DNA of 64,000 nt, from NCBI GenBank assembly GCA_016795325.1, contig JAEUHY010000045.1, forward strand, positions 186,001-250,000. Direction: 5' to 3'. The notes beneath the pieces were generated by a model. The model was not told where the DNA came from. It searched no databases and saw nothing but the letters and a program-made list of their open reading frames with translations. Source of the stretch: Planctomycetota bacterium (GTDB lineage: Bacteria; Planctomycetota; UBA1135; GCA-002686595). A program made the position numbers and the translations under genes. Below, piece by piece: positions 9,393-18,827 of the stretch; the stretch's first letter is position 1, and every line of letters begins with the position of its first letter.

Positions 9393-10754
9393 TCACGCCT
9401 CGATGGGTTTGGTCAGGTAGTCGACCAGGTCCATCTTCGTGACGATGCCGACCAGGCGCTGCGACTCGTCGACCACCAGGCCCGCGAGGCCCTCGGCGAA
9501 CATCTGTGTCAGTCCGCCCGCGTCGTCGCGCTCGTTGATCGTGCGCACCTTGCGGAACATCACTTCAGCGACCGAGCTCGACAGGCTGGCGCGGCCTTCG
9601 ACGAGCTTCCCGAGCAAATCGCTCTCGGTGATGATGCCGATCAGGCGGCCGCCTTCGACGACCGGCAGCTGGCTGATGCCCTTTTCCTTCATCAGCATCA
9701 CCGAGTCGGCGACGGTGTCGGAGGTCGAGGCCGTGTGGATCGAGCGGCGCGGCAACTTGCGCAGCAGATCGCCGACCGATTCGGTCTCCCACATGCTCTC
9801 GGTGAAGCCGTTGGCGCGCATCCAGGCCTGATCGAGGAACTTGGTCATGTAGTTGCGCACCGAGTCCGGCAGGAGCGTGACGATGCGCTTGTTGGGGCCG
9901 TACTTCTTGGCCATCTCGACCGAAGCCCACACCGCCGCGCCGCAGCTTCCGCCGCACAACATGCCTTCGTGGCGGATCAGGCGGCGCGCCATCAGCAGCG
10001 ACTCGCGGTCCTCGGTCTTGACCCACTCGTCGACGAGTTGGCGGTCGAGCACGTCGGGGATGAAGTCGTAGCCGATGCCTTCGACCTTGTACGTTCCGAT
10101 CGGACCGGGGCCGGCGAGGATCGAACCGACCGGGTCGACGCCCACGACGCGCACGTTCGGGAGCCGCTCCTTGAGCTTCTTGGCGACGCCGGTGATCGTT
10201 CCGCCGGTGCCCGCGGTGAGCACGACCATGTCGAGCTTGCCGTCGGTCTGATCGAGGATCTCCTCGGCCGTTCCGTGGTAGTGCGCCGCCGGGTTGTCGG
10301 GGTTGGCGTACTGATCGAGCACGTGCGCGTTGGGCAGGATCTTCTCGAGCTGGCGCGCCACGCTGATGTGGCTCTCGGGCGCGTCCCACGCGGCCTCGGT
10401 CGGCGTGCGGATGATCTCGGCGCCGAGCGCCTCGAGCACGACCTGCTTCTCGCGGCTCATCTTCTCGGGCATCGTGATGATCATGCGATAGCCCTTGACC
10501 GCCGCAGCGAGGGCCATGCCGATGCCGGTGTTGCCGCTCGTCGGCTCGATCAGCGTGTCGCCGGGCTTGATGCGGCCCTTGCGCTCGGCTTCTTCGACCA
10601 TGCGCTTGCCGATGCGATCCTTGATCGAGCCTCCGGCGTTGAGGTACTCGAGCTTGACCAGGATTTCGCAGCCCGTTTTGCGGCCGATGGTGCGCAGGCG
10701 GACCATCGGGGTGTTGCCGATGGCTTCGAGAACGGAATCGTAGATTTTGGGCAC
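9393..10754 (-). CDS. cbs: Cystathionine beta-synthase with C-terminal CBS domains
   Basis: 453 residues. The start is taken as the GTG at 10754, because an AGGAG ribosome-binding site (complement of 10763-10767) lies 8 bases upstream and the family N-terminus VPKIYDSVLEAIGNTP follows at once. The PLP-dependent fold-type II catalytic domain shows GGSIKDRIG with PLP Lys45, the SGNTGIG phosphate/substrate loop and GTGGTITG. Two CBS domains occupy residues ~325-450, the arrangement of regulated cystathionine beta-synthases rather than CysK. The expected reaction is serine plus homocysteine to cystathionine (transsulfuration). An O-acetylserine-dependent activity cannot be excluded from sequence. 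It faces the lipoprotein gene and shares a hairpin with it. Confidence 0.92.
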   Translation of the reverse strand: MPKIYDSVLEAIGNTPMVRLRTIGRKTGCEILVKLEYLNAGGSIKDRIGKRMVEEAERKGRIKPGDTLIEPTSGNTGIGMALAAAVKGYRMIITMPEKMSREKQVVLEALGAEIIRTPTEAAWDAPESHISVARQLEKILPNAHVLDQYANPDNPAAHYHGTAEEILDQTDGKLDMVVLTAGTGGTITGVAKKLKERLPNVRVVGVDPVGSILAGPGPIGTYKVEGIGYDFIPDVLDRQLVDEWVKTEDRESLLMARRLIRHEGMLCGGSCGAAVWASVEMAKKYGPNKRIVTLLPDSVRNYMTKFLDQAWMRANGFTESMWETESVGDLLRKLPRRSIHTASTSDTVADSVMLMKEKGISQLPVVEGGRLIGIITESDLLGKLVEGRASLSSSVAEVMFRKVRTINERDDAGGLTQMFAEGLAGLVVDESQRLVGIVTKMDLVDYLTKPIEA

Positions 10755-10838
10755 GGAAGCAGCTCCTCGGGCGTGTTCGTGGCGCGCGATGCTGCGCGCC
10801 GAAACGGACAGCATAGCTCCGCCGCGCGCCGCAGTCGT

Positions 10839-11183
10839 CTAGGTCGCTTCGGGTGCGCAGAGCACGATCGCGCCGCGGGCGTCGCGCTCGACGCGGCAGC
10901 GGGCCAGCTTGTCGCCCGGCAGCGGCACGCCCAAGAGCGCGATGCGCTGGCCGCTGCGCAGGTCGTAGCGCCACTGGTGCCACGGGCAGGTGATCGTCGC
11001 GCCCGAGAGCGTGCCTTCGAACAACGGACCCTCGAGGTGCGGACAAAAGGCCGCTGCACACAGCACTTCGCCCTCGATCAGGTACAGCGCCATCGTGCCC
11101 CACGGCGTTTCGAGGAGCTTGGGGCGCGCCGGGTCGAGATCGCGCGCGAACAGCTGAGTTTCGAAGCGCTGCGGAGCACCCAT
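10839..11183 (-). CDS. Rieske [2Fe-2S] ferredoxin-type protein
   Basis: 114 residues from the ATG at 11183. A longer frame upstream reads through the start region of the divergent RNase HIII gene and is unlikely. The Rieske cluster ligands are clear: Cys-x-His in AAFCPHLEG and Cys-x-x-His in TCPWHQWRYDL, followed by the typical RSG loop. Stand-alone small Rieske proteins like this resemble NirD or the ferredoxin partners of oxygenases, acting as soluble electron carriers. There is no oxygenase beside it, so the partner is unknown. It lies upstream of cbs on the same strand and diverges from rnhC. Confidence 0.88.
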   Translation of the reverse strand: MGAPQRFETQLFARDLDPARPKLLETPWGTMALYLIEGEVLCAAAFCPHLEGPLFEGTLSGATITCPWHQWRYDLRSGQRIALLGVPLPGDKLARCRVERDARGAIVLCAPEAT

Positions 11184-11250
11184 GGGACGCAGAGCGTGCC
11201 AAGGCGCGCAGCTCCGAGCAATCGCCCGCGGCGCGTGACAGAATCCCCTC

Positions 11251-12168
11251 GTGACGCAGAGAACCCTTGTGGTGAAGGTGCCCGCCTCGCGCGGAGCGGA
11301 GTTGGAGCGCAAGCTCATCGCGCAGCGCTTCGAGATGCGCAGTGCTCCGTACGCGCTGTACTGGGCGCGCGGCGAGGGCGTCGTGGTCACGCACTACGAG
11401 TCGGGCAAGTTCGTGGTCCAAGGTGAGCACCCCGAACACTTCCTCGAGCAGTTTCTGGGGCTGCAGGCGGGTGGCGACGCGCCGGCCGGAACCCGCGGCA
11501 AGCCCGCGCCGCGCGGCGATGCGTCGGCTCCGCAGGGCGCCGAGGTGACCACCATCGGCGGCGATGAGTCCGGCAAGGGCGACTACTTCGGGCCGCTCGT
11601 GGTGGCGGCCGTGAAGTTGACGCCCGAGTTGTCGCGCAAGCTCGAGAACGGCGAGGTGCGCGACTGCAAGCTGATGAACGACGAGAGCGTCTTGCGCGTG
11701 GGCGCTGCGTTGCGCGCCAACGTGCCGCACGCGATCGCGCGCCTCGATCCGCCGGCGTACAACGCCGAGCACGCGCGCGTGAAGAACTTGAATCCCATGC
11801 TCGCGGCGCTGCACGCCAAAGCCGTGCGCGAACTCGCCGAGCCTGGCGTGCGCGTGGTGATCGATCAATTCGCGAACGAGAGCCTGCTGCGCAAGGCGCT
11901 GGCGGGCGCCGACATCCAGCTCGAGCAGCGCCATCGCGGCGAAGAGGAGCTCGCGGTGGCCGCGGCGAGCGTGATCGCGCGCGAGCAGTTCCTGGTCGCG
12001 CTGCACGAGCTCTCCGAGGAGTTTGCGATCGATCTGGCGAAGGGCGCGGGAAGTCCCGTCGACTCTGCGGCGCGGCGCTTCGTCGCGTTGCACGGCGTGG
12101 ACAAGCTCGGCGCCGTGGCCAAGCTGCACTTCAAGAACACCCAGAAGCTCGGCAACACGCGGCGATGA
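11251..12168 (+). CDS. rnhC: Ribonuclease HIII
   Basis: 305 residues from a GTG. RNase HIII removes RNA from RNA/DNA hybrids. The N-terminal ~95 residues form the TBP-like substrate-binding domain that distinguishes HIII from HII. The catalytic domain begins with IGGDESGKGDYFGPLVVAAV, where the Asp-Glu pair is the metal-binding hallmark, and continues with CKLMNDESVLRVG and VVIDQFANE. A GEEELAVAAASVIARE block near the C-terminus is also typical. The stop overlaps the dapF start (ATGA at 12165-12168), so the two genes are probably translated together. Confidence 0.93.
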   Translation: MTQRTLVVKVPASRGAELERKLIAQRFEMRSAPYALYWARGEGVVVTHYESGKFVVQGEHPEHFLEQFLGLQAGGDAPAGTRGKPAPRGDASAPQGAEVTTIGGDESGKGDYFGPLVVAAVKLTPELSRKLENGEVRDCKLMNDESVLRVGAALRANVPHAIARLDPPAYNAEHARVKNLNPMLAALHAKAVRELAEPGVRVVIDQFANESLLRKALAGADIQLEQRHRGEEELAVAAASVIAREQFLVALHELSEEFAIDLAKGAGSPVDSAARRFVALHGVDKLGAVAKLHFKNTQKLGNTRR

Positions 12169-13001
12169 ACACCAGCCGCTACGCGATCATGGCCGGCGCC
12201 GGCAACACGTTTGCGGTGCTCGACGAGCGCGTCGCACGGCGCTTGGGCGACCCTGCCGAGCTGGCGCGCCGCTGGTGCTCGCGTCCGCCCGGCGAGAGCG
12301 GACTGCGCGAGCTCGACGGCGTCCTGATCGTCGCCGCCGGCTCGAGCTACAGCGATTGCCGCATGATCGTCCACAACGCCGATGGCTCACGCGCGCAGAC
12401 GTGCGGCAACGGCCTGCGCTGCGTGGCGCGCTTCGCCCGCGACCACGGGCTTGTCGCGCGCGACTCGATGCGCATCGCGACCGATGCCGGTGTGAGCGAG
12501 GTCGAGTTGCTCCGCAGCCGCGGCGAAATCGTCGGCGCGCGCGCCAACATGGGACCTCCGCGCCGCATCGAACGCGACGTCGAGTTGAGCGGCGAGTTCG
12601 GCGCGTACCGCGCGACGCTGGTCGACATGGGCAATCCGCACTGCGTGCTGTTCGTGCCCGACGAGCGCCGCGCGCTGGTCGCCGAACACGGCGCCGCGCT
12701 GGAGCGCCACGCGCGTTTCCCCGAGCGCACGAACGTCGAGTTCGCCGCCGAACGCGACGGGCGGCTGTACCTGCGCGTCTGGGAGCGCGGAGTGGGGGAG
12801 ACGGCCGCCTGCGGCACCGGCGCGTGCGCCACCGCAGTGGCCCTGATCGCGGCCGGTCACGCGCGCTCGCGCGTCGAGCTGCGCTTGGTCGGCGGGGTGC
12901 TGCACGTGGACTGGGATGGACGCGGCGACGTGCTGCTCACCGGGCCGTGCGAGTTGTTGTGGATCGGATCTGCCGAGGCTGCGGAAAGCGTGGAGCGATG
13001 A
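12165..13001 (+). CDS. dapF: Diaminopimelate epimerase
   Basis: 278 residues, normal family length. The enzyme interconverts LL- and meso-diaminopimelate for lysine and peptidoglycan synthesis. Both catalytic cysteines are visible in their usual contexts: QTCGNGLRCVARF in the N-terminal half and AACGTGACATAVA in the C-terminal half. The start MNTSRYAIMAGAGNTF leads into the conserved G-x-G-N-x-F block. It overlaps rnhC upstream and the small gene at 12998 downstream (ATGA in both cases), forming a compact three-gene run. Confidence 0.95.
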   Translation: MNTSRYAIMAGAGNTFAVLDERVARRLGDPAELARRWCSRPPGESGLRELDGVLIVAAGSSYSDCRMIVHNADGSRAQTCGNGLRCVARFARDHGLVARDSMRIATDAGVSEVELLRSRGEIVGARANMGPPRRIERDVELSGEFGAYRATLVDMGNPHCVLFVPDERRALVAEHGAALERHARFPERTNVEFAAERDGRLYLRVWERGVGETAACGTGACATAVALIAAGHARSRVELRLVGGVLHVDWDGRGDVLLTGPCELLWIGSAEAAESVER

Positions 13002-13273
13002 TCTCAGCGAGCATTCAACACGGCCTGGGAGTCGACGGGGCGCGCGCGCGGTTGCAGCGACTGTTCGAAGCCAAGCAGATCGCGTGCGAGTGGGCCGCCG
13101 ACGGGCTGAGCGGCGTGGTGTCGAAGCAGCTGCCCCTGGTGGGCGTTGCGCAGGCGCGTGTGACGCTGGGCGCGAGCAGCGTCGAGGTCGAAGTGCTCAA
13201 GGCGCCCGCCTTTCCGTCGCCGGCCACGATCCAGCGCACGATCGTCGACGAGTTGTCGCGCGTGCTCGCCTGA
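12998..13273 (+). CDS. Small protein resembling the polyhydroxyalkanoic acid system family
   Basis: 91 residues, with its ATG overlapping the dapF stop. The pattern is H-x-L-G-x-x-x-A-R-x-R-L near the N-terminus, an amphipathic strand region, then PSPATIQRTIVDELSRVLA. This fits the small PHA_gran_rgn type, which is found well beyond polyester-producing bacteria and has no firm function. No PHA synthase or phasin gene is nearby, so a storage role is not supported by context. The start at 12998 gives the expected family length. Confidence 0.65.
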   Translation: MISASIQHGLGVDGARARLQRLFEAKQIACEWAADGLSGVVSKQLPLVGVAQARVTLGASSVEVEVLKAPAFPSPATIQRTIVDELSRVLA

Positions 13274-13291
13274 GTCGCGTTCGACTCGACC

Positions 13292-14860
13292 GTGGGCTAC
13301 CTCGCGCACACGCTCGCCGCGGTCTTGGTGCTGTTCGCCTACGAACAGGGTCTGCGCACGGAACTGGAGTCATGGTTGGGCGCCTTGGCGCTGTGCAGCG
13401 CGCCGTACCTCCTGCTCGCCCTGGAGCGCGCGTTGCTCGTGCGCGGCGTCTTCCGCGTCGCGGCCGTCGCGCACACGCTGCTCGTGTGGAGCGGCCCGCT
13501 CGCCTTCGCAACCGCGGTGTGCGCGTGCGGCTGGCCCGCGTTGGTCGAGCGTTGGCTCGGCGCTGAGCAGAGCTTGAGCGCGTGGCCGGGCGCGGCGTTG
13601 CTGGCGAGCCTCGCGCCGTTCGTGCTCTACACAGCGCTGTCGATCGACGCGCTGGCTCGGCTGAACGAAGTGCGCGGCGCGCAGATCGCCGACGCACGCG
13701 CTTTCCAACTGCGCATGTTCGCTGCGACGCTCGCGCCGTTCGCGCTGTTCCTCGGATTGACGTGGATCATTGGTTCGAACGCGCGCCTGCGCGCGAACGT
13801 GGAACACACGGCGTTGTGGAGCGCCGCGCTCACCGCAAGCCTCGCGGTGATCGCGGTGTTGACGCTGCCGGCGCTCCTGCGACGCACGTGGGACACCGTG
13901 CCGCTGCCGCCCGGCCGCGTGCGTTCGGAGCTCGAGCAGTTCGCGCGCAACGTGCGCTTTCGCTGCCGCGAGTTCCTCGTCTGGCGCACGGGCCACCAGA
14001 TGTCGAACGCGGCGGTCGTCGGCGTGGCGCCGAGCACGCGCGTGGTCGTCTTCTCCGACCTGCTGCTCGCGCAGCTCCCGTTGCGCGAGTTGCTCGCCGT
14101 GCTCGCACACGAGATGGGCCACGTCGCCTGCGGCCACGTGGTCACGTTCATCGCCTGGTCTTCGGCGCTGTTCCTCGGGCTCGACCTCGGGCTCGTGCAC
14201 TTCGACGTGCAGAACGAAGTCGCCCTCGGCGCAGCGTTGGCGGCGACGCTCGCGCTGTGGTGGGCGGGCTTCGGTTGGCTGTCGCGCCGCGCGGAGCTCG
14301 AAGCGGATCTGTTCGCCTTGCGCTCGACCGGCGACGTACTCGCCATGGTCAGCGCGCTCGAACTGGTCGGCGGCTACCACGCGCGCGCGAAGAGCAGCTG
14401 GCGGCACTTCAGCACGGCGCGGCGCGTGCGCTTCCTCTTGGACGCGGCCGACGACGAGAGCGTCGGCCGAAAACTGACGCAGCGCATGAAGTTCGCGTCG
14501 AGGGTCGGGCGTGTGTTGTGCGTGCTCGCGCTCGTCGCCCAGGGCGCGCGGCTCGTCGAGAGCTACGCCGACGATCGCGTGCGCGTCGAGCTCGCACTCG
14601 GCGAGTACCAGCGCGCCGCTGACTTCAGCGCAGCGGAGGCGGTGGACGAGCGTACGCGCCGGCTCGCGCAGCTCGCACTCGAGTGGCCCGAAGAGGAGCG
14701 CACGGCCGCCACCTTCGAAAACGAGGCGGAGCGAGCGCTCGAGCGCGACAACCTACAGCGCGCCGTCGACCTGCTGACGCTGCTGGTGTTGCGAGGCGAC
14801 GCGCGCGCCGAGGCGTTGCTCGGCTCCCTCGAAGAGCAGCTCAAAACTGAAAATAGATGA
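13292..14860 (+). CDS. M48-family membrane metallopeptidase
   Basis: 522 residues from a GTG 18 bases after the preceding stop. Several hydrophobic helices in residues ~1-200 make it an integral membrane protein. The zinc site is HEMGH at residues 273-277 within VLAHEMGHVACGHV, and the third ligand is likely the Glu in RRAELEADLFALRSTG about 65 residues later, the standard M48 (HtpX/Ste24-like) arrangement. The C-terminal ~130 residues are soluble and helical. M48 enzymes of this kind do membrane protein quality control. The 3' end overlaps the convergent MBOAT gene by 20 bases. Confidence 0.87.
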   Translation: MGYLAHTLAAVLVLFAYEQGLRTELESWLGALALCSAPYLLLALERALLVRGVFRVAAVAHTLLVWSGPLAFATAVCACGWPALVERWLGAEQSLSAWPGAALLASLAPFVLYTALSIDALARLNEVRGAQIADARAFQLRMFAATLAPFALFLGLTWIIGSNARLRANVEHTALWSAALTASLAVIAVLTLPALLRRTWDTVPLPPGRVRSELEQFARNVRFRCREFLVWRTGHQMSNAAVVGVAPSTRVVVFSDLLLAQLPLRELLAVLAHEMGHVACGHVVTFIAWSSALFLGLDLGLVHFDVQNEVALGAALAATLALWWAGFGWLSRRAELEADLFALRSTGDVLAMVSALELVGGYHARAKSSWRHFSTARRVRFLLDAADDESVGRKLTQRMKFASRVGRVLCVLALVAQGARLVESYADDRVRVELALGEYQRAADFSAAEAVDERTRRLAQLALEWPEEERTAATFENEAERALERDNLQRAVDLLTLLVLRGDARAEALLGSLEEQLKTENR

Positions 14861-16220
14861 ACGGCTTCACGGCGCCGTTCGAGAACGCGAAGGCGAGCGC
14901 GAACGCCGCGCCGTAGCACACGGCGTAGGCGGACTCGGAGCGCCGTTCGAGCCAGCGGCCCACCGCGTGCGTCGCGCCGAGCGCGTGCGTCGCGGCCAGT
15001 GCGGCGAACGTCGCCAGCGGGGCCCAGCCCCATGACAGCTCGCCGGGACTCGCGAAGCCCACGAACGAGCACACGCTCGTCCACGCGCTCTCGAGGTTCG
15101 TCGCGCGGAAGAAGATCCACGCGAGACACACCCACAGGAACGTGAGCAGCATGCCCAGCGGCGTCGGAAGTTTGCGCCCCGAGTCTTCCCACAGTCGATG
15201 CACGACGAGCGCCAGACCGTGGAGCCCGCCCCAGATCACGAAGTTCCAGCCGGCGCCGTGCCACAGGCCGCCGAGCAGCATCGTGAGCATCAAGTTGCGC
15301 CGCGCGAACCAGGCCGAGCCGCGGCTGCCGCCGAGCGGGATGTACAGGTAGTCGCGCAGCCAACTCGAGAGCGAGATGTGCCAGCGGCGCCAGAACTCCT
15401 TGATGCTCGCCGCGAAGTACGGGAAGTCGAAGTTGACGCGCAGCTCGTAGCCGAGCAGGCCCGCAACGGCGATCGCCATGTCCGAGTAGCCCGAGAAATC
15501 GCAGTAGATCTGCACCGCGTAGAAGAGCGTCGCGGTCCACGCGCCGAGCGCGTCGTACGACTGCGGCTGCGCGAAGTACGGATCGACGAGCTGCACCACG
15601 TTGTCGCTCACGCAGGCCTTCTTGACGAAGCCGACGAGGAACAACGTCAAGCACGCGCGCACGCGCACATCGCGCCAGACGCGCGCTGTGTCGAGCTGCG
15701 GGAGGAAGTCGACCGCGCGCACGATCGGGCCGGCGACGAGCTGCGGGAAGAAGCTGACGAACAGCGCGAAGTCGTCGAAGCGCCGCACGGGCTCGAGCTC
15801 GCGGCGGTAGACGTCGATCGAGTAGCTCAGCGTCTGGAAGGTGTAGAAGCTGATGCCCACCGGGAGGATCAGTCCCAGCGTCTGCAGGTTGGGCTCGAAG
15901 CCGAAGGCGCTCGCGAGCTGCGCCGCGGACTCGATGAAGAAGTCGAGGTACTTGAACAGCGCCAGCGAGCCGAGGTTGCCGACCAGGCTCACCAGCAGCC
16001 ACGCCCGCGGGTTCGGCGACGAACGCATGCGCAGCGCTGCGACGTAGTCGAGCAGCGTCGAGCCGGCGATCAGGCCGAGGAAGCGCCAGTCCCAGAGCCC
16101 ATAGAAGAAGTAGCTGCACACGAGCAGCCAGCGTTTGCGCGCCGTGTTCGAACGCAGCGCCCAGTGCACGCCGAAGGCGAGCGCGAAGAAAACGAAGAAG
16201 CGCAGCTCGCTGAAGATCAC
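14841..16220 (-). CDS. MBOAT-family O-acyltransferase (AlgI-like)
   Basis: 459 residues from the GTG at 16220, which overlaps the stop of the upstream gene (GTGA). It is a polytopic membrane protein. The MBOAT hallmark is GGLWHGAGWNFVIWGGLHG with active-site His321. The conserved FWRRWHISLSSWLRDYLYIP block (His281) precedes it, and FPQLVAGPIVR is also typical. AlgI-type enzymes move acyl groups, usually acetyl, across the membrane to cell-surface polysaccharides. The coupled SGNH-like gene just upstream fits that two-component scheme. Which polymer is modified is not shown, because no glycosyltransferase cluster is present. Confidence 0.92.
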   Translation of the reverse strand: MIFSELRFFVFFALAFGVHWALRSNTARKRWLLVCSYFFYGLWDWRFLGLIAGSTLLDYVAALRMRSSPNPRAWLLVSLVGNLGSLALFKYLDFFIESAAQLASAFGFEPNLQTLGLILPVGISFYTFQTLSYSIDVYRRELEPVRRFDDFALFVSFFPQLVAGPIVRAVDFLPQLDTARVWRDVRVRACLTLFLVGFVKKACVSDNVVQLVDPYFAQPQSYDALGAWTATLFYAVQIYCDFSGYSDMAIAVAGLLGYELRVNFDFPYFAASIKEFWRRWHISLSSWLRDYLYIPLGGSRGSAWFARRNLMLTMLLGGLWHGAGWNFVIWGGLHGLALVVHRLWEDSGRKLPTPLGMLLTFLWVCLAWIFFRATNLESAWTSVCSFVGFASPGELSWGWAPLATFAALAATHALGATHAVGRWLERRSESAYAVCYGAAFALAFAFSNGAVKPFIYFQF

Positions 16221-17278
16221 TTGCGCGCGCCCTCGCGTCGCGTGACCCAGTCCGCGAAGTCGTTTGCGAGCTTGCGCGTGAAGATCTCGGCGCCGACGTC
16301 GTTCAAGTGCAGCGAGTCGAATCGGCTGGAGTGCGCGAACAGATCGGCGTGCAGCTCGGGGTCGTCGTAGCGCAGCAACGGCTCGATCGCGCCGGATTGC
16401 GCCGCGGCGATCAGGTCCCACTGGCGCGCGAGGGCCGGCTGGATCACGTACACCGGCTCGGCGCCGAGCGCGCGCACGCCCGTTTCGAAGCGCGCGAGCA
16501 GCTCCAAGAACTGCGCCGGCGGGGAGCGCTCAGGCTGCGGCTGGGCGCGGTACACCTCGACCATGCGCTCGTACTCGGCGCGTCCGCGTTCGAAGCGCCG
16601 CCGGCGCACCGCGAGCGTGTCTTGATCGTCGAACAGCGCGGTGTGGCCGTCGCCGCGTTCGCCGAGCGAATCCGCGACGAAGCGCGGGCTCGGCGCGCGG
16701 CCGAGCGCCGCGTTGACCCAGCGCGCCGTGCGGCCCACGTTGAGCAGGTTGAAGCCCAAGGCCTGCACGTGGTCGGCGGCGCGCTCGAAACGCTCGTCGC
16801 GCTCGCTCGCAGCGAGGTGCTCCAGCGCGAGCTGCGTCGTCGCGAGGTCGTGCCAGGCAATGCCCGACTGCGCCAAGGCGTTGCGCGTGTCGTGGATCAG
16901 CTCGAAGTCCTCCGGGTCGATCAACACGTAGTCGAGGCTGCGCGGTTCGAGCTCCGCGACGCGCTCGAGCATGTGCAGCATCTCGGGTAGGCGCCCGCCC
17001 GGCACGCCGAGGTTGAACGAGCGCACGCGCACTCCGCGTTCCTCGAGCGCAGCGTCGAACTGCGCCGGCACGAAGCCGCGGATGGTGCGGCTCGAACCGA
17101 GGAACAGCAGCGTGAACTCGTCCTTGCGCGGCGCGAAGGCGTCGAGCTTGACGTCCATGCGCTCGAGCCCCGAGCCGTGCGGCGTGACGCGGCGCAGCAA
17201 CGCCGCCACGCCGACGAACGTCGCCAGGCACAGGAGGGCCGCTGCGACGGCGCCGAGGCGGGCGCGGGGCTCGCTCAT
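16217..17278 (-). CDS. SGNH-like protein paired with MBOAT acyltransferase
   Basis: 353 residues from the ATG at 17278 (MSEPRARLG). An N-terminal hydrophobic helix at residues ~9-27 anchors it, and the remainder is predicted to be periplasmic. LLFLGSSRTIRGF resembles the AlgX/DltD-type nucleophile block with Ser in a G-S-S context, NLGVPGG is the Gly/Asn block, and DSLHLNDVGAEIF near the C-terminus supplies the Asp and His. Together with the translationally coupled MBOAT gene it probably completes transfer of an acyl group to an extracytoplasmic polymer. The role is inferred from the pairing; the reaction itself is not visible. Confidence 0.8.
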   Translation of the reverse strand: MSEPRARLGAVAAALLCLATFVGVAALLRRVTPHGSGLERMDVKLDAFAPRKDEFTLLFLGSSRTIRGFVPAQFDAALEERGVRVRSFNLGVPGGRLPEMLHMLERVAELEPRSLDYVLIDPEDFELIHDTRNALAQSGIAWHDLATTQLALEHLAASERDERFERAADHVQALGFNLLNVGRTARWVNAALGRAPSPRFVADSLGERGDGHTALFDDQDTLAVRRRRFERGRAEYERMVEVYRAQPQPERSPPAQFLELLARFETGVRALGAEPVYVIQPALARQWDLIAAAQSGAIEPLLRYDDPELHADLFAHSSRFDSLHLNDVGAEIFTRKLANDFADWVTRREGARK

Positions 17279-17292
17279 CGCTGGCGGAGCGC

Positions 17293-17808
17293 TTAGTAGC
17301 CCAGGCCGTTCTTGCGCAGGTGGATCGAGGGCTCGCCTTCGCGCCGCTGCGCGCCGGCCAGCACTTCGCCGAACACGATCACGTGGTCGCCGCCTTCGAA
17401 CTCGCCGCGCAGCTTGCACTCGACCCAGGCGAGCGCTTCGGCGGGGAGCGGCATCCCCGCGGGCCCGTGTTCGAGCGCCAGACCGTCGAACGGGCCGCTG
17501 CCGGGCTCGTACTTGCGGAAGAAGCGGCCCATCACGTTCTCGCTCGACTTGTCGAGGATCGAGATGGCGAACGAGCCGCTCGCGCGCAGCGCAGCGAGGG
17601 GACCGCGCGCCTTGCCGACGGCGACGCTCACCAGCGGCGGTTCGATCCCGACCTGCATCACGAAGGAGCCGACGAAGCCGACCGGGCGGCCGTTGTCGAG
17701 CGTGGTGACGATGTACAGGCCCGTGGGCAGACGTCCGAGGGCTTGTCCGATGGGGGTGGCGGGTGCGGCGGGCATGGTGCTCGAGATGGCTGGAGGTTCA
17801 GCCAGCAT
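17293..17808 (-). CDS. Flavin reductase-like protein
   Basis: 171 residues from the ATG at 17808; another in-frame ATG at 17775 would give 160 residues, and neither has a convincing ribosome-binding site. The sequence follows the flavin reductase-like FMN-binding split-barrel pattern: ALGRLPTGLYIVTT, then VGFVGSFVMQVGIEPPLVSVAV, SGSFAISIL, and a late HVIVFGEV. Such proteins reduce FMN with NAD(P)H or act as small flavoproteins. No two-component monooxygenase is adjacent. The gene ends 14 bases before the SGNH-like gene start on the same strand, so the three minus-strand genes may be one transcript. Confidence 0.85.
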   Translation of the reverse strand: MLAEPPAISSTMPAAPATPIGQALGRLPTGLYIVTTLDNGRPVGFVGSFVMQVGIEPPLVSVAVGKARGPLAALRASGSFAISILDKSSENVMGRFFRKYEPGSGPFDGLALEHGPAGMPLPAEALAWVECKLRGEFEGGDHVIVFGEVLAGAQRREGEPSIHLRKNGLGY

Positions 17809-17831
17809 AGAACGCGGCCGCGTGCGCCGAC

Positions 17832-18827
17832 CTATTTCTGCTCGGGCGGCGGCTTGAGCTTCCAACTCGCAGCGCAGGCCTGGAAGCGCGGCAGCCAGGT
17901 GTCGCGTTGTTCGCGCGCGCACTGCCCGACGAACAGGACGTAGTCGCTCTGGCCCACGAGCAGCACTTGGTGGAGGAGCAATTCCTGGCCGCTGTCGCGA
18001 TCGGTCGCGCGCGCGACGAGCTCCCAGCCCGTGCGTCCGCCGACTGCGAACTCGACGGAGCTCTCGAGCTCGAGGTCGGCCATCCCCGGCAGCTTGCGAA
18101 TGCGGCTCTCGGCGAACTTGCGCGCATCGGCGACCTTCGCCTCGCCCGCCGACGGTCCGACAATCAGTCGTGCGGACGCCGGCTTGTCCTTCTGAACGGG
18201 CTCGCCGTCCTCGGTGAACAGCAACGTGGGACCGATGTTGGTGGCGAATTCGAGCCCTTGCGGACGTGCGATCGTCCACGGCAGGAGCGCGAACGGATCG
18301 ACTTGAAGCGTGGGATCCCACACGGCCCCCTGGACCGCCGCCTTGAACTGCGCCGCGCGCTCGTCGTCGAGCGCATCGGGGAGGTTCAAGGTGATCAGCA
18401 CCGTGCGCTTCTCGTCGCCGAAGACCGCGAGCCACTTCTCATACAGGACGCCGTTCGCGCGCTGCGTCGCGTGGACGAGCCTGCCCTTGTGCTGACCGAA
18501 CTTGGCGTCGGTCGCTTCGAGCAGAGTCATGCCCTGTTTGGCGAGGTTTTCGGCGTCGAACCCCGCGCCCATCTCCGCGGACGGCGCGCGCAGCTCCGCC
18601 ACGATCAGCGACACGCCCGAGTCGGCCCACTGGTACCCGAAGAAGCCGCTTCCGGGCGCGTGACCGGCGGGCGGCGCCAGCGAGACGCGTGTTCCCGGCA
18701 CGACGCGCCTTTCGTCGAGTTTTTGCGTCGGCGCCGAAAAGGGAGCTCGAGGCGCGGCTCGGACTGCCGCGCTCGCCCCGACGACCGCGAGTCCCGCCAC
18801 CCAACAACCGAAGATTGCGCGCTTCAT
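17832..18827 (-). CDS. Secreted protein of unknown function
   Basis: 331 residues from the ATG at 18827. The N-terminus MKRAIFGCWVAGLAVVGASAAVRA is a standard signal peptide with an AxA-like cleavage site. The mature part alternates beta-rich stretches with charged loops and has no catalytic motif that I recognise. The phrases GFFGYQWADSGVSLIVAELR and YVLFVGQC suggest a compact periplasmic domain. It lies upstream of the flavin reductase gene and diverges from gyrA. Hypothetical. Confidence 0.75.
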   Translation of the reverse strand: MKRAIFGCWVAGLAVVGASAAVRAAPRAPFSAPTQKLDERRVVPGTRVSLAPPAGHAPGSGFFGYQWADSGVSLIVAELRAPSAEMGAGFDAENLAKQGMTLLEATDAKFGQHKGRLVHATQRANGVLYEKWLAVFGDEKRTVLITLNLPDALDDERAAQFKAAVQGAVWDPTLQVDPFALLPWTIARPQGLEFATNIGPTLLFTEDGEPVQKDKPASARLIVGPSAGEAKVADARKFAESRIRKLPGMADLELESSVEFAVGGRTGWELVARATDRDSGQELLLHQVLLVGQSDYVLFVGQCAREQRDTWLPRFQACAASWKLKPPPEQK